Assembly: GCA_035935655.1 (NCBI GenBank)
Contig: DASYWW010000039.1
Span: forward strand, 62,001-126,000
Length of the DNA stretch: 64,000 bases
Source of the DNA: Candidatus Bathyarchaeia archaeon
GTDB lineage: Archaea > Thermoproteota > Bathyarchaeia > 40CM-2-53-6
Direction of reading: 5' to 3'
Below are positions 1 to 9,154 of the stretch, one piece after another (the stretch's first letter is position 1; the number at the start of each line of letters is the position of its first letter). The position numbers were made by a program, and so were the translations under genes. The notes below the pieces were generated by a model that saw nothing but the letters and a program-made list of their open reading frames with translations, made no database searches and was not told the origin of the DNA.

Positions 1-117
1 TTCCTCTTCGCTCCTTGCAGCCAGCCATAGCGCCTTCCTATAATCTGGGTATTTCGCGAGGAATGCCTCCAGGTAATTCTCCTGTGGAGTCTTCGAAATG
101 TTTGAAGGATCAATCGT
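1..117 (-). CDS. partial CDS of unknown function running off the left edge
   Basis: The minus strand reads 39 codons without a stop to the window edge, giving a protein-like stretch that includes YLEAFLAKYPDYRKAL and WLAARSEEE. No AUG, GUG or UUG lies in frame near the beginning; the most economical start is ACG at 117, overlapping the stop of an upstream mini-ORF (TGA at 110-112). An alternative is one gene broken by a frameshift near 110-130. I do not recognise the family. The start fits the near-cognate start pattern seen elsewhere in the window, but this is the weakest example. Confidence 0.4.
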
Positions 118-229
118 GGCCTGAGATAGTATCGCGGTTCTTGAGGAATGTTGTGACGATGATGTTCTTGACACGAGGCTCGCCTTCTTCAGGAGGACCC
201 TCGAAATACCTAATGGTTGTTTCAGGGAT
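110..229 (-). CDS. possible mini-ORF or 5' part of the left-edge gene
   Basis: A 39-codon open frame follows a TAA at 230-232 and ends in TGA at 110-112. It carries an acidic stretch with EGPPEEGEPR followed by a beta-like segment. It has no usual start codon. It could be a small coupled gene, the N-terminal part of the left-edge gene separated by a frameshift, or non-coding. No function is proposed. Confidence 0.2.
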   Translation of the reverse strand: MPETTIRYFEGPPEEGEPRVKNIIVTTFLKNRDTISGHD

Positions 230-465
230 TTATTCGGCTCGTTTTGTCCAAAGCAAAAACTAGGTTACAAAAGGTCGCCTAGTTACAAAACTCGAGAATA
301 TCGAGATTCGATACTTCATACTCCGTAAGCTATCCAATAGTAGCTGGTGAGTCGAAACGAGTGAAGGGAGAGCTTGTGCGACGAGCGAAGAAAAGATCGA
401 ACGAGATCCCTGCCGGAGGTACCGATGACGCCTAAGCGGCAACCTGGTCAATAGAAAGAGCTAAG
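230..465. other. intergenic region with direct repeats and a palindromic motif
   Basis: There is no convincing gene here. It holds a direct repeat TTACAAAA at 265-272 and 283-290, immediately followed by the palindromic motif at 291-305. A plus-strand frame is open to a stop near 432 with a basic tail but has no usual start, and is not called. Confidence 0.5.
291..305. promoter_or_regulatory. palindromic motif CTCGAGAATATCGAG, copy 1
   Basis: This 15-base inverted repeat (CTCGA, five bases, TCGAG) recurs with one change upstream of the cupredoxin gene (31907-31921) and, on the minus strand, upstream of the BNR-repeat gene (39813-39827). Here it lies about 190 bases before the channel-like gene. 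A shared regulator site is inferred, not shown. Confidence 0.45.
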
Positions 466-495
466 GTGGCATTCTATCAGAGTAATTGTCCACTT

Positions 496-873
496 ATGAC
501 TCAAGGAGGCGTCAATAGACTGGTCCGACATCCACTATCTCCGTTCAAGAAGAGGGCATTCTTCGCGATCGTGATCCTAGGAGTCGTTATGGCTATTGGA
601 ACGCTGGGAATGATGGGCCTGGAAGGGTGGGACATCGTGACCTCGTTCTATTTCATGTCCCTCCTAGCAACAGCCGAGGGCCCTGCACAGTCGCCGATGA
701 CTGTTGGAGGCAAGATCTTCGCGTCCTTCATGGCTTTCGTCTCGATAGGAGCGGCAATATCCGCGATCACCTTTACGTTCGGACCGCTCTTCGGCTCGAT
801 CTTGAAGGAAGGATTCGTGTACGTCGAGAAGGAGGAGGACAAACTAAAGACTAGACTTGAACGCAAGGGTTAA
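496..873 (+). CDS. two-helix membrane protein resembling an ion-channel pore domain
   Basis: A protein of 125 residues with two strong membrane segments, roughly residues 22-40 and 76-96. Between them the pattern (TSFYFMSLLATAEGPAQSP then GGKIFASFMAFVSIG) looks like the pore helix, filter and second helix of two-helix potassium channels. At the filter position it has TAEGPA instead of TVGYGD, so potassium selectivity is not expected. A charged tail rich in E and K follows. An in-frame GTG at 466 would add ten residues; ATG 496 is preferred because it leaves a normal short N-terminus. It stands alone and faces leuS. The channel relation is inference from pattern only. Confidence 0.7.
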   Translation: MTQGGVNRLVRHPLSPFKKRAFFAIVILGVVMAIGTLGMMGLEGWDIVTSFYFMSLLATAEGPAQSPMTVGGKIFASFMAFVSIGAAISAITFTFGPLFGSILKEGFVYVEKEEDKLKTRLERKG

Positions 874-914
874 GCGCATTCCGCTTCTGACCAGTAGACC
901 TAAGACTCGCGGGA

Positions 915-3812
915 TCATTCCAGGTAGATTGCCGGCCTGTACGGTTCCGACATCCTAGCCCGTCCCTTAGGGTCATTTATCTTTGGATCTCCCTCCTGCC
1001 AGACGTCGATCGCGCACTTGAATTCTCGCCGATAGAAATCCGCTGAATCAGCAAAGATACTATTCTCCGCAACGATACCATCTTCCAAGCGTGACCGTCG
1101 CATCTCGTTGGGCATCTGGTTTGCCTGTTGAATCGCTTTGCCAGCATAGTCTGCAGCCGCCTTTCCTAGAGATCGAAGCTGAGGATCTGCCATGACTTCC
1201 TTGATGAAGTCGCTTTGTCTCTTCTTCTCTTCTGCAGCCTTCAATGCTTTGAGGAGGACCTGCCACTTCCAATCAGTCGCCGTGTAGTATGCGATTCGCT
1301 TCGGGGTGATGCCTGTGGCCTTCAGAATCTCGCCCGTATCATCCAGCACATCTCTTATGAGTGCTTCCGCTCGTTCCGCCGAGGGATCCTTCTGATTCTC
1401 GTTTTCTTCAGGCCAGTCTGCCTGAACAACGAATCCCGTGTTTCCAATACGGCTCCACATCTCCTCCGCAGTATGCGGAGCTAGCGGGGCAAGCATTCTC
1501 GTTCTGGTCTCCAGAACCTTCCGTAGAACCCAGTCTCGATTGTCCGACCTCGACTTTTTTGGCCCCAGTCTTCTATTGTACCATGCAATATCGTTCTCAA
1601 GATGGTAGAGGATGACGTTGATTGTTTCTCTGACCCTCAGCCTATCCAGCGCATTCGTGGCCGCGTGAACTGCGTTGCTCAAGCGGCTGATCATCCACCG
1701 GTCTAGCGTGGAAGATCTCGATTTCCTAGCGGTTTTCTTCGATCCTAGTTTTCTCGACTGTCCTATCAGAGCTGCAAGTCTCTCTTGGAGAGATAGGGCA
1801 AGGGTTTCACTGAAGTCAGTGTCCTGGCCCAGTTCAGCCGTTACCATTACTCCCACACGGACTGGATCTGCTCCGAACTTGGCAATTCCCTGTCGGAGCG
1901 GGATAATGTTCTCGAGCGATTTCGACATCTTCGCGCCTTCCATCAGGACGAAACCGTTGGCGACAATTCCCTTCGGCCACTGTTTCTCAGGGAAGAGGGT
2001 TGAGTGATGGAATATGTAGAAAGAAAGATGGTTGGAGACGAGGTCTCTAGCGGAGTGGCGCATGTCAACCGGGTAGAAGTATTCGAACTCGGCTCGAATA
2101 GCGCTCAGTATTCTCTTGGGTATCCCAGTTTGTCTGGCCACGGCATCGAGGGTTCCGTGTCCCAGAAGTGTGAAGCTGAAGAAGGCGTCAGATAACCTAG
2201 ATTTGTCTTTCTCGAATTTCCTGAAGACCACCCAGTTCTTTGCGAAGTACTTCGATAGTATGTAGTAGGCCATGTACACGACGGAGTCGGATAGTGCTTC
2301 GATGATCCAGTTCATGTCCCACGGAAGCTTTGTCCCGAGACCTACCGCGCGTGCGCAGGCCCTTTCCTTCAGCCAGTCCATTGTGTAGTTGAATTCGGGC
2401 CGGAGCTCTTCCGGAAGGATGACCATTTGGTCTAGGCATTTGTGGGCTAGCTTCTTCCATTCCGGGTCGCCGTAGTTGATGAACCACTGGTTTTCCAGGA
2501 TGTGGACTAGACACTTGGTCCCGCACCGGCAGACCACCGGCGCATTTCTCAACTCTAGTAAGATCTGAATTTTTCCCTGTCTTGTCAGTTCTTGGACGAT
2601 GGCCTCTCTCGCCTTGGCGACATGCATGCCGGAGTAGCTGCCCGTGTTCTCTTTCATTACGCCGTCGTGGAATTCCTTTGAGTATAGTTCCTGGGTGGCG
2701 TGCTCTAACCGAGGGTCTTTCTGGTCTTTGACTTTGAACTTCTCGATCAGATCTGCAGCCGGGAGATCAGAGAAGCCTTCGAGCCTGATTATTGATATTG
2801 GCTGGACCGTCTGAAGGATCTGCCCCGTCTCCGGTGAAGAAGCATACTTCTCTTTGAGGTCGGCCAGAGCTTGAAAGTCGTAGGGAGCATGTCCCGGAAC
2901 GGACATGACTAGCCCTGTTCCATTGTCAGGTTGCACGAAGCTTCCCGGAAAGATTGGGATCTCCCGGGCAGTGACGGGGTTGTGGACAGTCTTCCAAAGC
3001 AGATCGCTCGCGCGGATTTCGCGTTCTACCGTAACATTGTGGTTCTGGTGTTGTAGTTTCTCCACCGCTTCTTTGCTGACGATCCAAGACTCGCCGTCAA
3101 CATTCGCTCTAGTGTAGGTGGCATCCGGGTTGACCCAGAGGTTGGTGACTCCGAAAATGGTCTCAGGCCTCAGGGTGGAAGTGGGATAGAAAGCTCCATC
3201 CTGTTCGAACTTGACCAAGTATGATTCTCCGATATCAGGCTCCACATCGCCCATTGTGTCGACAACTCCCACAGGGCTCTTGTCGTTGGGACACCACGCG
3301 ACCGGATGCGTTCCTTTCGTGATCAGGCCTTTCTGTTTCAGGGTCTGGAAGTGCCATTCGATGTAGCGATTGTAGAGTGGATCTATTGTTGTGAATTCTC
3401 GACGCCAGTCGATCGAGAACCCGATCTCCTCCATTCCTTTCTTAATATCTTCCCGAAAGTACGACGCCATCGTTTTCGGGTCTTTCAGTTTCTCCTGTGT
3501 GGATTGTGGGATTCCGTAGATCTTGGTGAAGGTCTCAACGATCTCCGGATCGCCCTCGCGTAGACGCTTGCTCATTGCGAACAGTGGGGTGCCTGTGTAG
3601 TGGAAGCCCATTGGGAAGAGCGTGTTGTAGCCCTTCATCCGGTGATACCGGGCGTTAACGTCGGCGATAGTGTAGGTCCGTGCGTGTCCAATATGTTGGG
3701 GAGAGTTAGGGTAAGGGTATGCGGCCGTTACATAGTACTTGGGTTTTCGACGGCTAGGTTCTGTTTCGTGAATCTTGCGCCAGTTCCACTTCTTCTGCCA
3801 CTTCCTCTCCAT
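915..3812 (-). CDS. leuS: leucyl-tRNA synthetase, archaeal type
   Basis: A class I synthetase of 965 residues that charges tRNA-Leu in the cytoplasm. The HIGH motif is HIGH at about residue 40 within PNSPQHIGHARTYT, and the KMSKS motif is present as AKMSKSLENI near residue 640. An editing (CP1) domain lies between them, with a stretch GTGLVMSVPGHAPYD typical of the family. The C-terminal anticodon-binding and tail region is full length. It starts ten bases after the alaS stop on the same strand, so the two synthetase genes are probably cotranscribed. Confidence 0.97.
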   Translation of the reverse strand: MERKWQKKWNWRKIHETEPSRRKPKYYVTAAYPYPNSPQHIGHARTYTIADVNARYHRMKGYNTLFPMGFHYTGTPLFAMSKRLREGDPEIVETFTKIYGIPQSTQEKLKDPKTMASYFREDIKKGMEEIGFSIDWRREFTTIDPLYNRYIEWHFQTLKQKGLITKGTHPVAWCPNDKSPVGVVDTMGDVEPDIGESYLVKFEQDGAFYPTSTLRPETIFGVTNLWVNPDATYTRANVDGESWIVSKEAVEKLQHQNHNVTVEREIRASDLLWKTVHNPVTAREIPIFPGSFVQPDNGTGLVMSVPGHAPYDFQALADLKEKYASSPETGQILQTVQPISIIRLEGFSDLPAADLIEKFKVKDQKDPRLEHATQELYSKEFHDGVMKENTGSYSGMHVAKAREAIVQELTRQGKIQILLELRNAPVVCRCGTKCLVHILENQWFINYGDPEWKKLAHKCLDQMVILPEELRPEFNYTMDWLKERACARAVGLGTKLPWDMNWIIEALSDSVVYMAYYILSKYFAKNWVVFRKFEKDKSRLSDAFFSFTLLGHGTLDAVARQTGIPKRILSAIRAEFEYFYPVDMRHSARDLVSNHLSFYIFHHSTLFPEKQWPKGIVANGFVLMEGAKMSKSLENIIPLRQGIAKFGADPVRVGVMVTAELGQDTDFSETLALSLQERLAALIGQSRKLGSKKTARKSRSSTLDRWMISRLSNAVHAATNALDRLRVRETINVILYHLENDIAWYNRRLGPKKSRSDNRDWVLRKVLETRTRMLAPLAPHTAEEMWSRIGNTGFVVQADWPEENENQKDPSAERAEALIRDVLDDTGEILKATGITPKRIAYYTATDWKWQVLLKALKAAEEKKRQSDFIKEVMADPQLRSLGKAAADYAGKAIQQANQMPNEMRRSRLEDGIVAENSIFADSADFYRREFKCAIDVWQEGDPKINDPKGRARMSEPYRPAIYLE

Positions 3813-3822
3813 GGCGTGCCAG

Positions 3823-6615
3823 TCAAGCTGGGCCGGCGTTGCTGATCCCCTCCTCTGCGACTACTGATTTGAGCTGTTGGGCGATGACTTGTTCCGCGAC
3901 CTTTAGCGCCTCATCGGCTTTGTCCTTGGATGGACCCCCTCCTGTCGCGAAAAAGGGTCGTCCTCCCCCGCCTCCGCCTAGGACCTTAGAGGACTCTGAA
4001 ACAATTTGTCCAGCATTGATGCCAACAGCGACCGCATCACTGCCAGCCGCTACGACCACCAGAACGCGTTCTGAGACTTCGAATATTACTGCGAGCATTT
4101 TAGGATCTGTTTCCTTGAGCCGATTTGCGACTTCGACAGAATCGATGCCCCTTCTTTTCGAGGTCTTCATCAGTACGAGTCTGACTTGTCCAACAGCCAT
4201 GGCTTTCTTCGCTAGCTGCTTGACATGGGTCTCCATCGTCTTTGCGTGAACCTTGTCCAGTTCTCTCTCGAGAGCATCCCTCTCCGCCACGATTGCCTTG
4301 ATTGACTCTGGAAGCTTGTCAGGCGTTGTCTTCAGGAGATCGCCTGCCTTTGCAAGAGCTTCGCTCTGCTGACTGATCCGTTTCAGTGCCGGTTCTCCTG
4401 CTGAGAAGACGATTCTCTCGACACCGTCTTGGAGTTTGCTAATTTTCTCGATCTTGAAGACCCCGAGTTCTCCGGTTCTCTTGCAGTGCGTTCCTCCGCA
4501 AGCTTCGGCGTCCCATCCTCGGATTGTCACTACTCGGATCTTGGATCCTGGAACTGCGCCGCCCTGATAGAGCCTGTAACCGTACTTCGCCTCCGCCTTC
4601 TCTCGCGCCATCCATGCTACCTGGACAGGTAGGTCTCGAAGAATGACCTGGTTGACCAGTTTTTCGATCCGTTCCCTTTCTTTCGGAGTAATCTCACGCC
4701 AGTGTGTGATATCTAGCCTGCTTGTCTCCACCTCTTTCTGCGCGCCGGCTTGCCAGACGTGCTCGCCGAGCACTCTGCGCACTGAACCTATCAGCGCGTG
4801 AGTGCCAGTATGGTGGCGCATCAGATTCACGCGGCGCTGCCATTCGATCTCTCCCTCGACCATGTCAACCTCTTGGTCGAAAGGCTGGTCCAAATAGTGA
4901 ACGATCACGTTTCCGAACTTCTGGACATCCGTAACCTTCACCTTCTTGCTTTCAGTTCGGAGCTCGCCGTGGTCGGCAGGTTGGCCTCCTCCTTCAGGAT
5001 AGAAACAGGTCTGGTCAAGCACGACCGCTTTTTCCGCGGGTGTTGCTATGATCTTCGCTTGGAAGCTGGTCTGATACTCATCGTCGTAGTATAGCGCGCG
5101 TGTTGCCGGGAGACCCTTCAACCTTGCTTCCCATTCTGGATCGGTAGTGGGCGACTCCAGACTGGTGGTCGGCTTCGAGTGGCGTTCAGCGACTAGCGTC
5201 AGGAAGTTCTCGGGAACGTCGACCTCTACTCCAACCTTCTCCGCACTTTCTTTCACTATCTCAGGAGCTAGACCCTGGGAGTCGTAGAGCAGGACGAGTT
5301 GATCTGTAGGGATCTTTCGAATGCCTTGACTCGAGAGTTCCTTTGAGAGTCGGAGTACCGCTTCAGATCCCTTGCTGATCGTGTCTTCGTATTTTTCGAC
5401 TTCAATCTTCAGCGCTTCCAGTATCTCACTTCTCATCTCTCGAAGGAGGTGGAACTCTCCACCCCACATCTTGATCTGTTCTTCGACTATGCGGGGAAGC
5501 TCCTGAAGAATCCCTAGCTGTCGTGCCAGTCTTGCTGCTCGGCGAATGATAAGCCGGGTCAGATAGCCTTCACCGACGTTAGACGGAACGACGCCCTCGG
5601 CTAATAGGAAGGAAATCGACTTTGTATGGTCGGTGATTGCGAATGCAGCTTCTAGGTTCTGCACAATGTGGCGGAACGCTTCCTTGTCGCGTCCGACTTC
5701 TTTCGCGGTCGCTTCGATATACTCGTCTCTAGAGGCTCTGCTGGTTGCGCCGTAGATCCCGGCCCACTTCGTGAGGGTTGCTAGCGTATTCTCGTTGAGG
5801 TCGACCTTCGCCAGTTCCATAACCTGAGCTAGAAGGGGGCCATATACTGCGTGGAATCCACTTGGCGAGCCCTGTGAAAGCCAAGCCCATCTTTCCATCC
5901 CGTACCCCGTATCGACTGTCCTGATTGGAAGTGGTATGAGGTCCTGTCCTTGGACCTTGTATTCCATGAAGACAAGTGTCGATATTTCCAGCCCCGCGAC
6001 GATTCCTTCTAGGTCCGGGCCAGCATTTCCTCCGCCAGACCAGAAGTGTTCCTTGTACGTGATTGATTCGGAGGGGACGCCCATTACATCCGATAGTAGT
6101 TTGTGGTGGTAGCGGACGGTATCGTCTTTCCAGTAGATTTCCTTGTCCGGATAGTTGAAGGCATGTGCTCCCCCCATTTCGAAAATGGACATGTGTCGAC
6201 CCGCCGCGCCGACCTGTTCGATGTCGGTGAAACGAATACAGGGCTGGCTTATGACAAGCGGGTTCGCAGGAGGAGGCATCGTTCCTTCCGTGACGTATGG
6301 TTGGAAGTCGTAGATTGACGCGCCTACCAAGTAGACATCGTTACGCCAGCGAGCCACAATCGGATAGGGCTTGATCCTTGCATGACCGCGTTCGGCGAAA
6401 TAGTCCATAAATTGGATCCGCATCTCAGCTAGACTGTAGCGTCTTCTTGTCGGAGGAGTTCCGATGAACGAGTACGGGGCGCACGGAACCTCACCGCAAG
6501 TTGTCTGGTCAGGAGCTGCCCAGTAGTTACTGCCGCACGACGGACACTTTCTTCGAATAAATCCTATTTCTTTGAAGAACTGGAGGGCGAATTCTTCCGG
6601 GTTTATCTCTGGCAT
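3823..6615 (-). CDS. alaS: alanyl-tRNA synthetase, archaeal type
   Basis: A class II synthetase of 930 residues that charges tRNA-Ala. The N-terminus has the archaeal Cys cluster (CPSCGSNYWA and a following C...C pair, residues 24-46). The editing domain carries HHTGTHALIGS near residue 600 and the Cys/His site CGGTHC near residue 700. The C-terminal C-Ala domain ends with a glycine-rich GGGGGGRPFFATGG segment. A TATA-like box at 6642-6651 lies about 30 bases upstream of the ATG, which suggests a very short leader. leuS follows directly. Confidence 0.97.
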   Translation of the reverse strand: MPEINPEEFALQFFKEIGFIRRKCPSCGSNYWAAPDQTTCGEVPCAPYSFIGTPPTRRRYSLAEMRIQFMDYFAERGHARIKPYPIVARWRNDVYLVGASIYDFQPYVTEGTMPPPANPLVISQPCIRFTDIEQVGAAGRHMSIFEMGGAHAFNYPDKEIYWKDDTVRYHHKLLSDVMGVPSESITYKEHFWSGGGNAGPDLEGIVAGLEISTLVFMEYKVQGQDLIPLPIRTVDTGYGMERWAWLSQGSPSGFHAVYGPLLAQVMELAKVDLNENTLATLTKWAGIYGATSRASRDEYIEATAKEVGRDKEAFRHIVQNLEAAFAITDHTKSISFLLAEGVVPSNVGEGYLTRLIIRRAARLARQLGILQELPRIVEEQIKMWGGEFHLLREMRSEILEALKIEVEKYEDTISKGSEAVLRLSKELSSQGIRKIPTDQLVLLYDSQGLAPEIVKESAEKVGVEVDVPENFLTLVAERHSKPTTSLESPTTDPEWEARLKGLPATRALYYDDEYQTSFQAKIIATPAEKAVVLDQTCFYPEGGGQPADHGELRTESKKVKVTDVQKFGNVIVHYLDQPFDQEVDMVEGEIEWQRRVNLMRHHTGTHALIGSVRRVLGEHVWQAGAQKEVETSRLDITHWREITPKERERIEKLVNQVILRDLPVQVAWMAREKAEAKYGYRLYQGGAVPGSKIRVVTIRGWDAEACGGTHCKRTGELGVFKIEKISKLQDGVERIVFSAGEPALKRISQQSEALAKAGDLLKTTPDKLPESIKAIVAERDALERELDKVHAKTMETHVKQLAKKAMAVGQVRLVLMKTSKRRGIDSVEVANRLKETDPKMLAVIFEVSERVLVVVAAGSDAVAVGINAGQIVSESSKVLGGGGGGRPFFATGGGPSKDKADEALKVAEQVIAQQLKSVVAEEGISNAGPA

Positions 6616-6641
6616 CTATCGTATCCCTCCAAGATTGGTCC

Positions 6642-6651
6642 GGAAATAAAG
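6642..6651 (-). promoter_or_regulatory. TATA box of alaS-leuS
   Basis: On the minus strand this reads CTTTATTTCC. It is centred about 30 bases before the alaS ATG at 6615, the usual archaeal distance for leaderless or near-leaderless transcripts. Confidence 0.5.
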
Positions 6652-6739
6652 AAGCTTGGTCGGAAGAGCTTCTCTAGAAGGTTGTCGATCTGAGGAGAAG
6701 ACTATGCGGAGCTATACCGCGAACCTCCTTCCTCACTTT

Positions 6740-7042
6740 CTAACCGAAAAGTGCCCCGAGTCCAGCTAGGGCTTCCTCTTCTTTCTTCTTCTCTTCTTCG
6801 GCTGGCTTCTTGTCTTCCTTCTTTGACTCGGTCGGCGCTGCTGGTGCTGCAACAGGGGCGGACATTACACTGGCGGATTTTAGAGCTTCGTCGATGTTGA
6901 CTTCGGATAGTGCTGCGACGAGGGCTTTGACTTGGGCTTCTTCGACTTTGCTGCCCGCCGCGATTACGACTTTTTTCACGTTCTCTTCTGTTACTGGCTG
7001 CGCTGATGAGTGCAGCAGGAGTGCAGCGTAAACATACTTCAC
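6740..7042 (-). CDS. rpl12: ribosomal protein L12 (P1), archaeal stalk protein
   Basis: A protein of 100 residues with an N-terminal helical dimerisation domain ([13 protein letters not shown]), an Ala/Pro hinge around residues 62-75, a very charged lysine/glutamate stretch, and the conserved tail ending in LAGLGALFG that contacts translation factors. It starts with GTG preceded by a GAGG-like site. It lies 60 bases downstream of the P0 gene, its ribosomal partner, as in other archaea. Confidence 0.96.
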   Translation of the reverse strand: MKYVYAALLLHSSAQPVTEENVKKVVIAAGSKVEEAQVKALVAALSEVNIDEALKSASVMSAPVAAPAAPTESKKEDKKPAEEEKKKEEEALAGLGALFG

Positions 7043-7102
7043 TTTGCTTTTTCCTCTTTTCTCAGGATTGCTTGGATTTCAGTCGAGCATCAATTCTTGC
7101 AC

Positions 7103-7978
7103 TTAAGGGTTTCCGGGTGTCGCGCTGGAAATCTTCTGGTTCAACGCGTTTGCGTTCATGACTGCGCGTCTCAGCACCGGTTCGACGGTACCGCTTTCAA
7201 GGAAGCCTGCTTCTACGGCGATCGCCAGCGCCTCTCTCATTCCCTTCCCCAGGATTCTAGGCGCGTTCTCAGGAGTCACATAGCCAGCATCCATTGAAAG
7301 GCTAAACGCGTTGCTTACGGCTTGGAAGACGTCTTTTCGATAGGAGCTGATATCGAGGACTAGATCCTCAGATCTGAGGATGGTGCCGTTATCAAATGCT
7401 GTAGACAGGGTGAGCCCGGCCTCCATAGGCTTGAGTCCAAGTTTGGAAAGCACGGAAGCCATCTTCGGCGTGATCAGGTCTCCTCGTCTGGCGACTACAG
7501 AGTCTCTTGCAACCCAGATGCTTCCTCCCTCGATTCTTGTCTGGACTTTGATCTCTCCGAATTCGGAGATCACCGGGCCGGGGGGCAGTCCGGTGTTTCC
7601 TGCCGGAACCATGATCTCGCCTGTTGCAATGTCTCCGGCTTTGGCCGGTACCCTGACCTTGCTTTTTTCGAGCAGTATTATGAGAGAGTAGGGGTTGACA
7701 TCGGTGAATAATAGTATGTTAGATCCCTGGAGGTCCTTGACGAACTCTCCGACCCTCCCATGACTGGACTCCGATAGCTCCACTGATTTCCGCAACAGAT
7801 TGTTCTTGGTCACCACCATCGCGACCCTGTCTCGTAGACGTTTGCGTAATTCGTGGATCTGGGATGAGCGAACCTTAGTTAGGTCGGCTGCTGCTATTAC
7901 AGGATACTTCTCCAAGAGAACTTGCAGCTGGGCTATTGCCTCTTTCTTCCAAGAAGCAACTTTCCGGGTTGTTGACAT
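7103..7978 (-). CDS. rplP0: ribosomal protein L10 (P0), stalk base
   Basis: A protein of 291 residues that anchors L12 dimers to 23S rRNA. The N-terminal rRNA-binding domain includes the family pattern VVTKNNLLRKSVELS near residues 56-70, and the domain II insert typical of archaea and eukaryotes follows (GNTGLPPGPVISEFGEI). The C-terminal region has helices for L12 binding but no long acidic tail, so it is slightly shorter than many archaeal P0 proteins. It starts four bases after the L1 stop. Confidence 0.96.
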   Translation of the reverse strand: MSTTRKVASWKKEAIAQLQVLLEKYPVIAAADLTKVRSSQIHELRKRLRDRVAMVVTKNNLLRKSVELSESSHGRVGEFVKDLQGSNILLFTDVNPYSLIILLEKSKVRVPAKAGDIATGEIMVPAGNTGLPPGPVISEFGEIKVQTRIEGGSIWVARDSVVARRGDLITPKMASVLSKLGLKPMEAGLTLSTAFDNGTILRSEDLVLDISSYRKDVFQAVSNAFSLSMDAGYVTPENAPRILGKGMREALAIAVEAGFLESGTVEPVLRRAVMNANALNQKISSATPGNP

Positions 7979-7982
7979 TGTC

Positions 7983-8645
7983 CTATGCCACCGTGGCGAG
8001 AGGTATCTTTACCAGTGGTCCCATCGAGGCTTTGATCGAGACTGCCTTGATGTTCTTGGGACCCTTTTCCAGTTTCGCCTCCAACCGCGAGATAACCGTC
8101 TGAATATTCAGAACCAGGACATCATCCGACATGTCTTCAGTTCCGACCTTAGCCTGGATTACGGGCTGATCCTTCATCTTGAGCCGTACGTTGCGTCGCT
8201 GGCGCTTGATGATATCATCAATCGGCGCTGTAGGAGGTATCGGTGTCGGCATCTTGCCCCTAGGTCCGAGAATCTGCCCAAGGGTCTTTCCCACCTGAGG
8301 CATCAATGGGGCCTCTGCGACGAAGAAGTCGTAGCTTTGAGCGATCTTCCTGGCCTGTTTTTTTTCCCGTCCCAGCTTGTCTAAGTCCTCCCTGCCAATA
8401 ACGATGTCCGCGCCAGCATTCTTTGCTCGAACGGCCAGGTCGCCGCCCGCAATCACTGCAACTTTCGAATCCTTGTCAGCAGCTGTAGGGAGTTCTAGGT
8501 TCTCGTTAATCCTGCCTTCAGGCTTCTTCAGGTCTATCTCGCGAAGCTTGACTGATAGTTCGATTGCCTGGGTAAATTTCCTCTTCGGTGTCTTACTCCT
8601 CACGTCAGCCAGTGCTCTTGTGATTGAATCCTTAGACAGGGGCAT
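7983..8645 (-). CDS. rpl1: ribosomal protein L1
   Basis: A protein of 220 residues forming the L1 stalk. It has the two-domain pattern, with FTQAIELSVKLREIDLKKPE near the start and the signature LGPRGKMPTP near residue 127 in the second domain. In several archaea L1 represses its own operon by binding the mRNA; nothing in the sequence here proves that. It starts with ATG and lies 17 bases after the L11 stop, inside the L11-L1-P0-L12 operon. Confidence 0.97.
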   Translation of the reverse strand: MPLSKDSITRALADVRSKTPKRKFTQAIELSVKLREIDLKKPEGRINENLELPTAADKDSKVAVIAGGDLAVRAKNAGADIVIGREDLDKLGREKKQARKIAQSYDFFVAEAPLMPQVGKTLGQILGPRGKMPTPIPPTAPIDDIIKRQRRNVRLKMKDQPVIQAKVGTEDMSDDVLVLNIQTVISRLEAKLEKGPKNIKAVSIKASMGPLVKIPLATVA

Positions 8646-8662
8646 TCTTTCCGTTTTCTCTC

Positions 8663-9154
8663 CTATTCCAGTTCCTTTAGCGCAGCGTCATACTGACCTG
8701 CGTCGAGGTTCTTGATGAAGTCTTTTGGTTCCTTAGCATCCACCGTAACGCCCATGCTTACACACGCACCGGCAACCTCCTTTACAGCCGATTTCAGAGT
8801 TCGCGCGTAGCTATCGGTCCGTTTCATCTGAGCAATCTTCACGATCTGTTCAGGAGATAGATTGCCTACCTTCGTCGCTTTGGGCGTTGCCGAGCCCTTC
8901 TCGACTCCCAGTTCCTTGACTATCAACGCGGAGGTGGTGGGTGTGCCGATTTCAACCTCGAAGCTCTTGTCTTCCACGTTCACGAGGATCTTCACAGGGA
9001 CTTTCATCCCCGCGTAAGCCTTGGTGAGCTCGTTGATCCTGTTTACGATCTGTAGGATGTTTACTCCCAAAGGTCCGAGCTGTGGACCGAGTGGGACGCC
9101 AGCTGTGGCTTTGCCGCCGTCTATTATCGCGTCAACTGTTTTCTTGTCGGCCAG
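8663..9154 (-). CDS. rpl11: ribosomal protein L11, apparently starting at CTG
   Basis: A protein of 163 residues binding the GTPase centre of 23S rRNA. The N-terminal signature DGGKATAGVPLGPQLGPLG lies upstream of the first ordinary start (TTG at 9070), so translation must begin further up. An in-frame TAG precedes it by nine bases, and the only plausible codon between is CTG at 9154, giving the expected N-terminus L/M-ADKKTVDA. The start overlaps the end of the Spt5 gene by 23 bases. A lost ordinary start through sequence error cannot be excluded, but an overlap with spt5 in another frame argues against a simple indel. Confidence 0.95.
   Translation of the reverse strand: MADKKTVDAIIDGGKATAGVPLGPQLGPLGVNILQIVNRINELTKAYAGMKVPVKILVNVEDKSFEVEIGTPTTSALIVKELGVEKGSATPKATKVGNLSPEQIVKIAQMKRTDSYARTLKSAVKEVAGACVSMGVTVDAKEPKDFIKNLDAGQYDAALKELE

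Noticed and set aside
15-263. Plus-strand ORF of 82 residues at the left edge
   Set aside because: The composition is not protein-like, and the minus strand has a better frame over the same bases.
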